A DNA stretch of 14,828 nucleotides from Trueperaceae bacterium (GTDB taxonomy: Bacteria; Deinococcota; Deinococci; Deinococcales; Trueperaceae). The position numbers and the translations under genes are program-made. The notes beneath the pieces were generated by a model, which worked only from the letters and a program-made list of their open reading frames with translations, searched no databases and had not been told where the DNA came from. The stretch is from contig JAABSI010000075.1 in assembly GCA_011390455.1 (NCBI GenBank), forward strand, positions 1 through 14,828. The letters run 5' to 3'. This document shows, piece after piece, positions 6,967 to 14,785 of the stretch. Positions within the stretch are counted from its first letter, which is position 1; every line of letters starts with the position of its first letter.

Positions 6967-8257
6967 GACCTACACCCGGCTCGAGCGGATCGCCGGCAGC
7001 GTCGTGGCCGTCGAGGCCGGCGACGCGACGTACCGCGAGCTCGCGCAGCTGACCTGGCCCGGCGGCACCTCGCTGGCGCAGGTGGTGCGCCTCGAAGGGG
7101 GGCGCGCGTTCCTGCAGGTCTTCGCCGGCACCCGCGGCCTGCCCACCGACGCCCGCGTGCGCTTCCTGGGGCGTCCGATGCGGGTGGCCTCGTCGGACGC
7201 GGTGCTCGGGCGCGTCTTCGACGGCGCGGGCCGCCCCCGCGACGGCGGACCCGCCCTCGACGAGGAGCTCGTCGACCTCGCCGGCCCCTCGGTCAACCCG
7301 GCCAAGCGGATCATCCCGCGCACGATGGTGCGCACGGGCATCCCGATGATCGACGTCTTCAACACGTTGGTCGAGAGCCAGAAGCTGCCGATCTTCTCGG
7401 TGCCTGGCGAGCCGTACCACGAGCTGCTGGCGCGGCTGGCGCTGCAGGCCGAGGTCGACCGCATCGTGCTGGGCGGCATGGGGCTCAAGCACGACGACTA
7501 CCTGTTCTTCCGCGACACCCTCGAGGAGGCGGGCGCGCTCGCGCGCAGCGTGGCCTTCATCCACACCGCCGCCGACCCCACCGTCGAGTGCCTGCTGGTG
7601 CCCGACCTGGCGCTGGCCGTCGCGGAGCGCTTCGCGCTGCGCGGCGAGCGGGTGCTGGTGCTGCTCTCCGACATGACCAACTTCGCCGATGCGCTCAAGG
7701 AGGTGGCCATCACGATGGAGCAGATCCCGTCGAACCGTGGCTACCCCGGCGACCTCTACAGCCAGCTGGCGGCGCGCTACGAGCGCGCGGTCGACTTCGA
7801 CGACGCCGGCTCGATCACGATCCTCGCGGTGACCACCATGCCCGGCGACGACGTCACCCACCCCGTGCCCGACAACACCGGCTACATCACCGAGGGGCAG
7901 CTCTACCTGCGTGGCGGGCGGATCGAGCCCTTCGGCAGCCTCAGCCGCCTCAAGCAGCTGGTGAACGGCACCACCCGCGACGACCACCGCGCCCTGATGA
8001 ACGCGATGATCCAGCTCTACGCCGCCTACCGCGAGACGCTCGAGAAGCGCTCGATGGGCTTCCGCATGAGCGAGTGGGACGAGCAACTGCTGCGCTACGG
8101 CGTCGGCTTCGAGGAGCGGCTGATGGACCTGGCCGTCGACCTGCCGCTGGAGCCGGCGCTCGACGCCGGCTGGGCGCTGCTCGCCGAGTGCTTCGAAGCC
8201 GCCCAGACCGGCCTCTCGACCGCGCTGATCGAGCGCCACTGGCCCGCGCCCGCATGA
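6959..8257 (+). CDS. atpB: V-type ATPase regulatory subunit B
   Basis: The 432-residue non-catalytic partner of A in the A3B3 head. The P-loop position is replaced by [16 protein letters not shown], as usual for B, so it binds but does not hydrolyse nucleotide. Other marks are [58 protein letters not shown]-like [16 protein letters not shown] and the Arg-bearing [18 protein letters not shown], which supplies the arginine finger region to the A subunit. The short form of the C-terminus fits the chlamydial-type enzyme. GGAGG at 6945-6949 lies 9 nt before the ATG. Overlaps A by 8 nt (ATGCGTAA) and D by 4 nt (ATGA). Confidence 0.97.
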   Translation: MRKTYTRLERIAGSVVAVEAGDATYRELAQLTWPGGTSLAQVVRLEGGRAFLQVFAGTRGLPTDARVRFLGRPMRVASSDAVLGRVFDGAGRPRDGGPALDEELVDLAGPSVNPAKRIIPRTMVRTGIPMIDVFNTLVESQKLPIFSVPGEPYHELLARLALQAEVDRIVLGGMGLKHDDYLFFRDTLEEAGALARSVAFIHTAADPTVECLLVPDLALAVAERFALRGERVLVLLSDMTNFADALKEVAITMEQIPSNRGYPGDLYSQLAARYERAVDFDDAGSITILAVTTMPGDDVTHPVPDNTGYITEGQLYLRGGRIEPFGSLSRLKQLVNGTTRDDHRALMNAMIQLYAAYRETLEKRSMGFRMSEWDEQLLRYGVGFEERLMDLAVDLPLEPALDAGWALLAECFEAAQTGLSTALIERHWPAPA

Positions 8258-8859
8258 GCCGGGTCACCGCCAGCAAGCACGAGCTCAAGCGGCAGCGCGA
8301 CGCGCTCGCCCGCTTCGAGCGGTACCTGCCGACGCTGCGCCTCAAGCAGCGCCAGTTGCAGGTCGAGCTGCGGCGCGTCGACGGGGCGGTGCAGGAGGCG
8401 GGCGCCGACGAGGCGCGCCTCCGCCGCGACCTGAGCGCCTGGATCGAGCTGTGGGTCGAGCCGCTCGACGTCGCTGCGCACGTGGCGGTCGAGTCGGTGC
8501 GGTGGGGCGAGACGAGCGTCGCGGGCGTGACCCTTCCGACCCTGGAGGAGGTGCGCTGGCGCCGCCGTCCGGCCTCGCCTGCCGCGACGCCGGCCTGGGT
8601 CGACGACGGCCTGCTGGCCTTCGAACGGCTCGCCGAGCTCCGCCTGCGGCGGCAGGTGCTTGCCGAGCAGCGCAGCCGGCTGGCCTCGGAGCTGCGCTTC
8701 ACCAGCCAGCGCGTGAACCTGTTCGAGAAGGTGAAGATCCCCGAGGCGCGCGACGCGCTGCGCTTCATCCGCATCGCGCTGGGCGATCAGCAGGCGGCCG
8801 AGGTCGTGCGCGCCAAGATCGCCAAGGCCAAGAGCCTGGAGCGGGAGCGGTCGCTGTGA
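8254..8859 (+). CDS. atpD: V-type ATPase subunit D (central shaft)
   Basis: A 201-residue coiled-coil subunit forming the rotating shaft inside the A3B3 head. Two long helices make an antiparallel pair: the N-terminal one ([20 protein letters not shown], then [16 protein letters not shown]) and the C-terminal one (about 135-200), ending in the conserved run [20 protein letters not shown] and [12 protein letters not shown]. The start is the ATG in the ATGA overlap with B; longer versions of this frame are antisense or shifted readings of the B gene. Its stop overlaps the GTG start of the I gene (GTGA). No F subunit, which normally binds D, is found nearby. Confidence 0.95.
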   Translation: MSRVTASKHELKRQRDALARFERYLPTLRLKQRQLQVELRRVDGAVQEAGADEARLRRDLSAWIELWVEPLDVAAHVAVESVRWGETSVAGVTLPTLEEVRWRRRPASPAATPAWVDDGLLAFERLAELRLRRQVLAEQRSRLASELRFTSQRVNLFEKVKIPEARDALRFIRIALGDQQAAEVVRAKIAKAKSLERERSL

Positions 8860-10724
8860 TCGTCCCGATGAAGGAGGTGACGATCGTCGCGGCGCGCCGC
8901 GCGCAGGCCGAGACGCTCGACCACCTGCAGGACGCCGGCGTGGTGCACATCGCCGAGGGGACCCTGGGCGACGACGCGATCGCCGAAGACCTGCGCGCGC
9001 GCATCCGCGCCGCCCGCCACGCCATCGACGTGCTGGCGCACCTGGCGGAGCGGCGGACCCGGGCGGAGGCCACCGACCCCACGGCCGGCCCGCCGGACGC
9101 CGGGCGGGCCGAGCCCGGCGGCCGGTCGACCGAAGCGCGCGACGCGGCGAGCGTGGTCGCCGAGGTGGAGCGGCTCGCGGAGCAGCTCGACGACCTGCGC
9201 AGCACCCAGGCCGAGCTCGAGCGCGAACGCGAGCGCCTGGCGCCCTTCGGCGACTTCGACCCCGAGGCCTTGCGGCGACTCCGCGGCCGCGGCGTCGGGG
9301 TCCGGCTGGCGCACCCCTCCGCGCGGCGCGAACTGCCCGAGGTCGAGCGCGCGCTGTGGATCGAGCTGGGGGCGGCGCGCCGGCGGCGCGACGCCGGACG
9401 GCCGCGGACGGTGGCGCTGGTGGGGCCGGTCGACGCGGTCGACGCCGCCGACGTGCCCGACGAGGTGGCGTGGCCGAGCGAGCCGCCGGCGCGGCTCGAG
9501 CGCGAGATCGAGGAGGTCGCGCGCGGGCTCGAACGGACCCGGGCGCGCCTCGCCGCCCTCGCCGGCGAGCGCGACCACGTGCAGGATTGGCTCCGCCGCA
9601 CCGAGGAGGCGCTGCGGGCCGAGGAGGTGCGGGCGGGTATGGCGCGGGTGGGCGCGGTCGTGGTGCTGCGCGGCTTCGTCCCGATCGACGAGGTCGAGCG
9701 CGTGCGCACCCTGGCCCACCGCCACGGCTGGGGGCTGTGGGTGGAGGACGTGCGCGACCCCGACGAGGCGCCCACCCTGGTGCGCAACCCGCGTTGGGTG
9801 CGCCCCATCGAGCCGCTGTTCGGCTTCCTGGGCGTGGTGCCCGCGTACGGCCACGTCGACATCAGCGTGCCGTTCCTGGCCTTCTTCGGGCTCTTCTTCG
9901 CGATGATCGTCGGCGACGCCGGGTACGGCGTGCTCTTCCTGGCGCTCACCGAGTGGGGGGCCCGCCGCGCGGCGCACCCGCCGCGCCGCGTCGTCGCGCT
10001 CATGCGGCTGCTGTCGGTCGCCACCATCGGGTGGGGGCTCCTGACCGGCAACGTCTTCGGGATCGCCGTGCTGCCGTCGGCCCTCGCGTCGTTCCGGCTC
10101 GACTGGCTCACGGTCGAGCGCAACGTCATCGGCCTGACCTTCGCGATCGGCGCGGCGCACCTGACCTTGGCGCACCTGTGGAACGCGGTGCGCTACGCGA
10201 ACACGCTGCGCGCGCTCGCCGAGCTCGGTTGGGTGGCGACCACCTGGACCATGTACCTGCTCGCTCGTCAGCTGGTGCTCGGCGACCCGTTCCCAACCGC
10301 GGCCTGGCCGGTCTTCGGGGTCGGGGTGGCGCTGATCCTCGCCTTCACCACCCCGTGGCGGCGGCTGCGGCGCGAGTGGTTCGGCCATGCGGTGCTGCCC
10401 CTGTCGCTGGTGAACAACTTCGTCGACGTCGTGTCGTACGTGCGTCTGTTCGCGGTGGGCGCAGCGACCTTCGCGGTGGCGGGCGCCTTCAACGAGCTGG
10501 CCGCCGGCATCGGCTTGGACGGTCCGGTGGGCGGCGTGCTCACTGCGCTGGTCCTGTTCTTCGGCCACGCGCTCAACGTGCTGCTGGCGGCGATGGGCGT
10601 GCTGGTCCACGGGGTGCGCCTGAACACGCTCGAGTTCGCCGGCCATCTGGGCCTGCCCTGGACCGGCCACCCCTACCGCCCGTTCGCCCACCGCGCCTCC
10701 GGCGCTGGGGAAGGAGACCCCTGA
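8856..10724 (+). CDS. atpI: V-type ATPase membrane subunit I (a-type)
   Basis: A 622-residue membrane subunit that forms the ion half-channels and anchors the peripheral stalk. Start chosen at the GTG in the GTGA overlap with D, reading [13 protein letters not shown], the usual N-terminus of the family; an ATG at 8868 is the alternative. Residues 1 to about 310 form the cytoplasmic arm with DAGVVHIAEG and two coiled-coil stretches (about 100-125 and 210-250). About seven or eight membrane helices follow from residue 335 (FLAFFGLFFAMIVGDAGYGV). The channel arginines are seen: Arg530 in VSYVRLFAVG and Arg588 in VHGVRLNTLEF, with the family motif GHALNVLLAAMG between them. A 60-residue low-complexity stretch (about 68-100) breaks the arm. 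Stop overlaps the K start by one base. Confidence 0.96.
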   Translation: MIVPMKEVTIVAARRAQAETLDHLQDAGVVHIAEGTLGDDAIAEDLRARIRAARHAIDVLAHLAERRTRAEATDPTAGPPDAGRAEPGGRSTEARDAASVVAEVERLAEQLDDLRSTQAELERERERLAPFGDFDPEALRRLRGRGVGVRLAHPSARRELPEVERALWIELGAARRRRDAGRPRTVALVGPVDAVDAADVPDEVAWPSEPPARLEREIEEVARGLERTRARLAALAGERDHVQDWLRRTEEALRAEEVRAGMARVGAVVVLRGFVPIDEVERVRTLAHRHGWGLWVEDVRDPDEAPTLVRNPRWVRPIEPLFGFLGVVPAYGHVDISVPFLAFFGLFFAMIVGDAGYGVLFLALTEWGARRAAHPPRRVVALMRLLSVATIGWGLLTGNVFGIAVLPSALASFRLDWLTVERNVIGLTFAIGAAHLTLAHLWNAVRYANTLRALAELGWVATTWTMYLLARQLVLGDPFPTAAWPVFGVGVALILAFTTPWRRLRREWFGHAVLPLSLVNNFVDVVSYVRLFAVGAATFAVAGAFNELAAGIGLDGPVGGVLTALVLFFGHALNVLLAAMGVLVHGVRLNTLEFAGHLGLPWTGHPYRPFAHRASGAGEGDP

Positions 10725-11191
10725 TGGACCCCGTGATCTCGCTCGCGCTCGCCAAGGTCGGCGCGGCGGCGGTGCTCGGCCTCGCCGCGATCGGCTCCGC
10801 GCTCGGCACCGGCACCGCCGGCCTCGCCGCGGTCGGGGCCTGGAAGCGCTGCTACGCGCTCGAGAAGCCGGTCCCCTTCATCCTGGTCACCTTCGTGGGC
10901 GCGCCGCTGTCGCAGACCATCTACGGCATGATCCTGATGAACACGGTCGTGCGCGTCGCCACCGAGCGCGCCGCGGCCGGCGACGTGGGCACGTGGCCCG
11001 CGGCGCTCGCGGTCGGGCTGCTGGGCGGCACCGCCATGGCGGCCTCGGCCTGGTTGCAGGGGCGCGTCGGCGCCGCGGCCGCCGATGCGCTCGGCGAGAC
11101 CGGCCAAGGCTTCGGCAACTACCTGATGGCGATCGGCGTGGTCGAGACGGTCGCGCTGTTCGTGCTGGTGTTCATGCAGGCGGCTCTGTAG
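10724..11191 (+). CDS. atpK: V-type ATPase proteolipid subunit K (c-ring), probably Na+-binding
   Basis: A 155-residue duplicated proteolipid with four membrane helices (about 5-37, 51-76, 91-119, 131-153) that builds the rotating ion-carrying ring. Only the second hairpin has the ion-binding acid, Glu141 in GVVETVALFVLVF; the first has no acid at the equivalent site. Around it, Ser63-Gln64 and Tyr67 in APLSQTIYG and Gln112 in WLQGRVGAAA match positions that bind or support Na+ in Enterococcus hirae NtpK (Thr64, Gln65, Tyr68, Gln110, Glu139), with Thr replaced by Ser. Sodium coupling is inferred from this. AAGGAG at 10711-10716 is a strong ribosome site 7 nt before the ATG, fitting the need for many copies. 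Last gene of the operon; its 3' end overlaps the convergent gene by 20 bp and no terminator is evident. Confidence 0.95.
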   Translation: MDPVISLALAKVGAAAVLGLAAIGSALGTGTAGLAAVGAWKRCYALEKPVPFILVTFVGAPLSQTIYGMILMNTVVRVATERAAAGDVGTWPAALAVGLLGGTAMAASAWLQGRVGAAAADALGETGQGFGNYLMAIGVVETVALFVLVFMQAAL

Positions 11192-11702
11192 CGCCGGTGC
11201 GCGGCGTGAAGCCGACGATGTGCAGGGTTCGACCGTCGTCGGTCTCGTAGGTCCCGTGGCGATCGATCACGACGTCGACGACGACCTCCTCGCGGTTCGC
11301 ACCGCGCGCCTCGACGCGCGTGCCGGCGAACCGGACCGTCGCTCCTTCGGGGAACGCCGACCGCAGCTCGGCGCTGCTGGCCGCGTCGTCCCCGGGCCGC
11401 CACGTGCCGTCGACGCCGACGACGGTCCCTTCGGCGCTGCGGGTGACCCGCAACAGACCGATCCCCTCGCGCGCGCCGAGCACCGCCGGGCGGAGCTCGG
11501 GCGTCTCCAGGTTCTGATCGACCCGCTCCTGGCTGGGGTCCACGAGGTCGTCGGGGGCGCCCGGCTCGGCGTCGATCCGAGTCATGGGGCTCGGGGTCTC
11601 CGGAACCCCGGATTGGGCCCCCACCATCGGGTCGAGCTCCGGTTCGGGCGTCTCTCGGCTGGCGTCGGTCGGCGGTCGGCCGTCGGTTCGGGGTTCCTTC
11701 AT
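11172..11702 (-). CDS. Hypothetical protein: acidic disordered N-terminus, beta-rich C-terminal domain
   Basis: A 176-residue protein I do not recognise. Start chosen at the ATG with a strong GGAGGTG site (11709-11715) 6 nt upstream. Residues 1-70 are rich in Pro, Asp, Glu and Thr (for example EPELDPMVGAQSGVPETPSP) and likely unstructured. Residues about 80-167 look like a compact beta domain: GLLRVTRSAEGTVVGVDGTW, then FPEGATVRFAGTRVEARG, then EEVVVDVVIDRHGTYETDDG and LHIVGF. There is no signal peptide and no membrane helix, so it is probably cytoplasmic. It is convergent with the ATPase operon, its last codons lying over the end of atpK, and divergent from the serine hydrolase. No functional link to either can be shown. 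Confidence 0.72.
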   Translation of the reverse strand: MKEPRTDGRPPTDASRETPEPELDPMVGAQSGVPETPSPMTRIDAEPGAPDDLVDPSQERVDQNLETPELRPAVLGAREGIGLLRVTRSAEGTVVGVDGTWRPGDDAASSAELRSAFPEGATVRFAGTRVEARGANREEVVVDVVIDRHGTYETDDGRTLHIVGFTPRTGATEPPA

Positions 11703-11790
11703 CGGGTGCACCTCCAGGTCGCGCGCTTCGGGGGCACGTCCGGCGTCGCGCGAGCCGGTTCGGACACCGGGCGTGGCGTTGCGTGCGTTC

Positions 11791-11796
11791 AGGATA
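11791..11796 (-). promoter_or_regulatory. Possible -10 element of the small hypothetical gene
   Basis: TATCCT on the minus strand (forward AGGATA) is the most AT-rich hexamer in the 267-bp divergent gap 11703-11969. It would give a leader of about 80 nt ending in the GGAGGTG ribosome site. No clear -35. The rest of the gap, towards the serine hydrolase, shows no convincing element. Confidence 0.35.
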
Positions 11797-11969
11797 GGGA
11801 CGCCGCGATCGGCCGGCCGTCGGCCCGGCGACGACCGGAGCCGGAGGCGCGTGCAGGACGCACGGATGGGCTCGGCGGCGGCTCGGATCCTGCCGTGAGC
11901 CCTGCTCCCTGGGCGCGAAGCGTCACGCCGAGCACCCGCAACGTGCGCGCGCGGGCCCACCATGGACGC

Positions 11970-13403
11970 ATGCTGCACCTTCGCCTGGCGGCGCTGGTCG
12001 TCGCGGTCGCCCTCGCGGGGCCGGTGGCCGCTGCCGACGGGTTCCCGGAGGTCCTCGACCGCCACCTCGACGCCTTCGTGGCCGAGCGCATGCGCGCGTG
12101 GGATACGCCCGGGATGGCGGTGGCCGTCGTGCACGGCGGTGCCGAGGCGCTCACCCGGGGCTACGGCTTCGCCGACCGCGAGGCCGAGCGCCCGATGACC
12201 GAGGCCACGCCCGTGGTGCTGGGCTCGACGACCAAGGCCTTCACCGCGTTGGCCGTGATGCAGCTCGTCGAGCGCGGCCTCGTCGACCTCGACGCGAGCC
12301 CGACGCGCTACCTGCCGTGGTTCCGCACGCCGGAGGGCCGCCAGGACCAGATCACGATCCGCCAGCTCCTGTCGCACAGCGCCGGCTACCCGTGGGGCGT
12401 GCTCTTCACCGACCGCGTCTACCCGGCGGAGATGGAGGACTACGTCCGGTGGCTCGGCGGCGTGCGGCTGGCGTCGGCTCCTGGGGCTCGGTTCGGCTAC
12501 AGCAACGACCCGTTCGTGATCCTCGGGCTCATCGTCGAGCGCGTGTCGGGGATGCCGTACGAGGCCTACATGGACGCGCACGTCCTCGCGCCGCTGCGGA
12601 TGACGCACGCCACCTTCGACGTCGAGGTCGCCCGCGAGCGCGGTCTCGCCCGCGGGTACCACGTCCCGTGGCGCGACGCCGAGCCCCTCGAGGTCCGCTT
12701 CGTGCGGAGCGAGCGCCCCGCCGGCACGCTGATGGCGAGCGCGGCGGAGCTCGCGCACTACCTGCGCATGCTGCTCGCCGGCGGGCGCTTCGAGGGGCGC
12801 ACGCTCGTCTCGGAGGACGCGCTGCGCACGATGTGGACGCCGGTCGTGTCGGTGGACGGCTCCGGGCTGGGCTACGGCCTCGCCTGGTACCTCGACGAGG
12901 TCGCCGGCATGCAGCTCGTCTGGCACCTCGGGAGCGTGCGCAACAGCGGATCGCACGTCGTGCTGGTGCCCGAGGCCGAGGTGGCGGTCGCCGTCGCGAG
13001 CAACGCCTCGCGTCCGCTCGATCCTCGGCGCGAGGTGGCCGAGAGCATCGCCGCCGCCGCCCTGGTGTTCGGGGAGGCGCCCTTGGAGCCGCCGCGGAGC
13101 GTCGCCCTCGTGCCCACGCGACCGTCGGACGACCTGCTGCGGGCGATGCCGGGCGTCTACGCCTCGGCCGCCGGCCCCGTGGTCGTGGTCGAGCGCGACG
13201 GGGCGCTGGTCGGCCGCGTGGATGGCCACGCCTTCGAACTCGAGAGCGTCGGTGGGACGACGTTCCTCCTGCGCAGCGACGCCGCGCGTCTGGATGGGTT
13301 GGAGTTGGCGTTCCGGGCGGCGGACCCGGGTTCCGGGGATCCGATCGCGGCCACCGACCGCCTCGCGCTCATGGGGCTGTGGTTCGCGTTCCGGAACGAG
13401 TGA
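11970..13403 (+). CDS. Secreted serine hydrolase, class C beta-lactamase/PBP4*-like family
   Basis: A 477-residue protein with a signal peptide (MLHLRLAALVVAVALAGPVAAADG; likely cut after about residue 22), so it acts outside the cytoplasmic membrane. The three active-site motifs of the beta-lactamase/transpeptidase-like fold are complete: SxxK as Ser86-Thr-Thr-Lys89 in LGSTTKAF, YxN as Tyr177-Ser-Asn179 in FGYSNDPF, and HxG as His319-Leu-Gly321 in WHLGSVRNSGSH. QLLSHSAGY is also typical. The last 110 residues form an extra beta-rich domain (LLRAMPGVYASAAGPVVVVERDG) like those following many PBP4*-type hydrolases. True beta-lactam hydrolysis is not implied; members include D-amino-acid peptidases and esterases. 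Start chosen at the ATG before the signal peptide; an ATG 8 nt upstream is in another frame. No clear ribosome site. Ends 14 bp from the convergent PhzF gene. Confidence 0.9.
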   Translation: MLHLRLAALVVAVALAGPVAAADGFPEVLDRHLDAFVAERMRAWDTPGMAVAVVHGGAEALTRGYGFADREAERPMTEATPVVLGSTTKAFTALAVMQLVERGLVDLDASPTRYLPWFRTPEGRQDQITIRQLLSHSAGYPWGVLFTDRVYPAEMEDYVRWLGGVRLASAPGARFGYSNDPFVILGLIVERVSGMPYEAYMDAHVLAPLRMTHATFDVEVARERGLARGYHVPWRDAEPLEVRFVRSERPAGTLMASAAELAHYLRMLLAGGRFEGRTLVSEDALRTMWTPVVSVDGSGLGYGLAWYLDEVAGMQLVWHLGSVRNSGSHVVLVPEAEVAVAVASNASRPLDPRREVAESIAAAALVFGEAPLEPPRSVALVPTRPSDDLLRAMPGVYASAAGPVVVVERDGALVGRVDGHAFELESVGGTTFLLRSDAARLDGLELAFRAADPGSGDPIAATDRLALMGLWFAFRNE

Positions 13404-13417
13404 GTCCCGCCGCCACG

Positions 13418-14632
13418 TCACGGCAGCCGCAGCACCCCCTCGAAGACCACCACCGCCCCACCGCCCACGCGCGCGCGCACGCCGTCGGGCGCGCGCCATG
13501 CCGAGGCCGTGAGGCGGCTCGGGCGACCGAGTTCGACGCCCTGGACGACGTCGAAGGTCGCTTCGTCGCCGCCGTGCACGTGGAGCAGCAGCGCGGCCAA
13601 GGCCGCGTTGGCGCTGCCCGTGGCCGGGTCCTCGACGGTGCCGCTCAGCGGCGAGAACATGCGCGTCGCCAGGCGGCCGCTCGCGCGGTCGGGGAGGGCG
13701 TCCAGGCGGGCGTAGAGGTGGATGGGGAGCCGCTCGGCCGCGGGGGGCAGGTCCCCAGCCAGCGCCTGGAAGGCGTTCAGGTCGGGATGCGCGCGCGCCA
13801 GCGCCTCGGGGCGCACCTCCACGAAGCAGAAGGGGAGCCCCACCGACGCGAACCGAGGGGGGTGGGCGGCCTGCACCAGGTCGTCCAGCGTCAACCCCAC
13901 GCAGGTCGCGACGTCCGCGGGCGGCAGCTCGCGGCCGAGCGACAGCGGCTCCGGCGCGTCGACGTGGGCGGCGGTCACCGCGCCGTCGGCGGCGCGCTCC
14001 ACGCGCACGGCGACCAACCCGGCCGGCTCCTCGAAGCGCAGCCAGCCCGCGGCGTCGCGACCGAGGTTCGCGAGCACCACCGCCGTGCCGACGTTCGGGT
14101 GGCCGGCGAAGGGCATCTCGGCGACGCGGTTGAAGATCCGGACCCGGGCGGTGTGGCCGGGGTCGGCGGGCGGGAGCACGAAGGTCGTCTCGGAGTAGTT
14201 CGTCTCGGCCGCGATCGCCTGCATCTCGGCGTCGTCGAGCCCGCGGGCGTCGGGGAAGACCGCCAACGGGTTGCCGCCGAAGCGTGCGCCGGTGAACACG
14301 TCGACCGTGACGTACGGCAGCACCCGGCCCTCCGCGGGCGCGGGGGCGACGCGCTCGAAGTGCTCCACGGTGGGGAAGGGGTCGTAGAAGCCGTGCAGCC
14401 GCGCGCGCCACTCGGGGTAGGCGTCCGAGCGCCGGAAGCCCAGCTCGTGGTCGGCGACGGTGCGCCAGCGCACGTGCAAGGCGTAGCGCCCGGGCGCCTC
14501 GAGGCAGCGCAGGAGCTCGTGGCCGAGGTAGCCGGACTGTCGGGTGAGCAGCCGCTGGGCACCGGCGAACGCCGCCTCGAAGGCGGCTTCCTGACCGGCG
14601 CGCACGGAGAGCATCGCGATCTCGAGGTTCAT
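13418..14632 (-). CDS. ABM-domain/PhzF-family isomerase fusion
   Basis: A 404-residue two-domain protein. Residues 1 to about 98 are an antibiotic-biosynthesis-monooxygenase (ABM) type alpha/beta barrel (SVRAGQEAAFEAAF, then YLGHELLRCLEAPGRYALHVRW, WRARLHGFYDPFPTVEHF). Residues about 107-404 are a full PhzF-family isomerase: YVTVDVFTGARFGGNPLAVF, ETNYSETTFV with the catalytic Glu148, VRIFNRVAEMPFAGHPNVGTA, and RMFSPLSGTVEDPATGSANA. PhzF enzymes isomerise phenazine precursors or, more widely, unknown small molecules; no other phenazine genes are here, so the substrate is unknown. Start chosen at the ATG before NLEIAMLSV, where the ABM domain begins; the frame further upstream has non-protein-like composition. 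There is no ribosome site, but a -10-like TACCCT lies 6 nt before the ATG, suggesting leaderless expression. Confidence 0.92.
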   Translation of the reverse strand: MNLEIAMLSVRAGQEAAFEAAFAGAQRLLTRQSGYLGHELLRCLEAPGRYALHVRWRTVADHELGFRRSDAYPEWRARLHGFYDPFPTVEHFERVAPAPAEGRVLPYVTVDVFTGARFGGNPLAVFPDARGLDDAEMQAIAAETNYSETTFVLPPADPGHTARVRIFNRVAEMPFAGHPNVGTAVVLANLGRDAAGWLRFEEPAGLVAVRVERAADGAVTAAHVDAPEPLSLGRELPPADVATCVGLTLDDLVQAAHPPRFASVGLPFCFVEVRPEALARAHPDLNAFQALAGDLPPAAERLPIHLYARLDALPDRASGRLATRMFSPLSGTVEDPATGSANAALAALLLHVHGGDEATFDVVQGVELGRPSRLTASAWRAPDGVRARVGGGAVVVFEGVLRLP

Positions 14633-14638
14633 GGACGC

Positions 14639-14644
14639 AGGGTA
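14639..14644 (-). promoter_or_regulatory. -10 element placed for leaderless transcription of the ABM-PhzF gene
   Basis: On the minus strand the order is TACCCT, six bases, ATG, so transcription would start on the A of the start codon. Lack of a Shine-Dalgarno sequence agrees. TANNNT at this distance is the pattern known for leaderless genes in Deinococcus. No good -35 is visible. Confidence 0.4.
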
Positions 14645-14710
14645 CGGCGCCGCACGTGCCGCTCGACGGTTCGGTCGCGGTGCGTCACGGCCCGCCGTGG
14701 CCCCTGCGGG

Positions 14711-14716
14711 TACCCT
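14711..14716 (+). promoter_or_regulatory. Possible -10 element of the last, truncated gene
   Basis: TACCCT lies in the 153-bp divergent gap, 69 nt before the ATG at 14786, giving a leader of about 60 nt that ends in the GGAGG ribosome site. It is the same hexamer as the one in front of the divergent ABM-PhzF gene. No clear -35. Confidence 0.28.
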
Positions 14717-14785
14717 GGAAGCGTTCCCGAGCCCGCCGACGCCGCCGGCGTCGAGCGACCCCGCGCCCCGCCATGGAGGTGCACG

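Noticed and set aside
8787..10691. Long minus-strand frame opposite subunit I
   Set aside because: Low-complexity Arg/His/Gln-rich reading, no motif, antisense to a clear membrane subunit.
11192..11209. Short GC hairpin (CGCCG/CGGCG) just after the atpK stop as a terminator
   Set aside because: Stem of only 5 bp, no T-tract, and lies within the convergent coding sequence.
11958..11963. CACCAT six bases before the serine hydrolase ATG as a leaderless -10
   Set aside because: Only the A at position 2 and T at position 6 fit TANNNT; too weak.
11703..14411. Upstream extension of the small hypothetical gene into a minus-strand frame of over 1000 residues
   Set aside because: The extension is antisense to the serine hydrolase and PhzF region and is not protein-like; the GGAGGTG site fixes the start at 11702.
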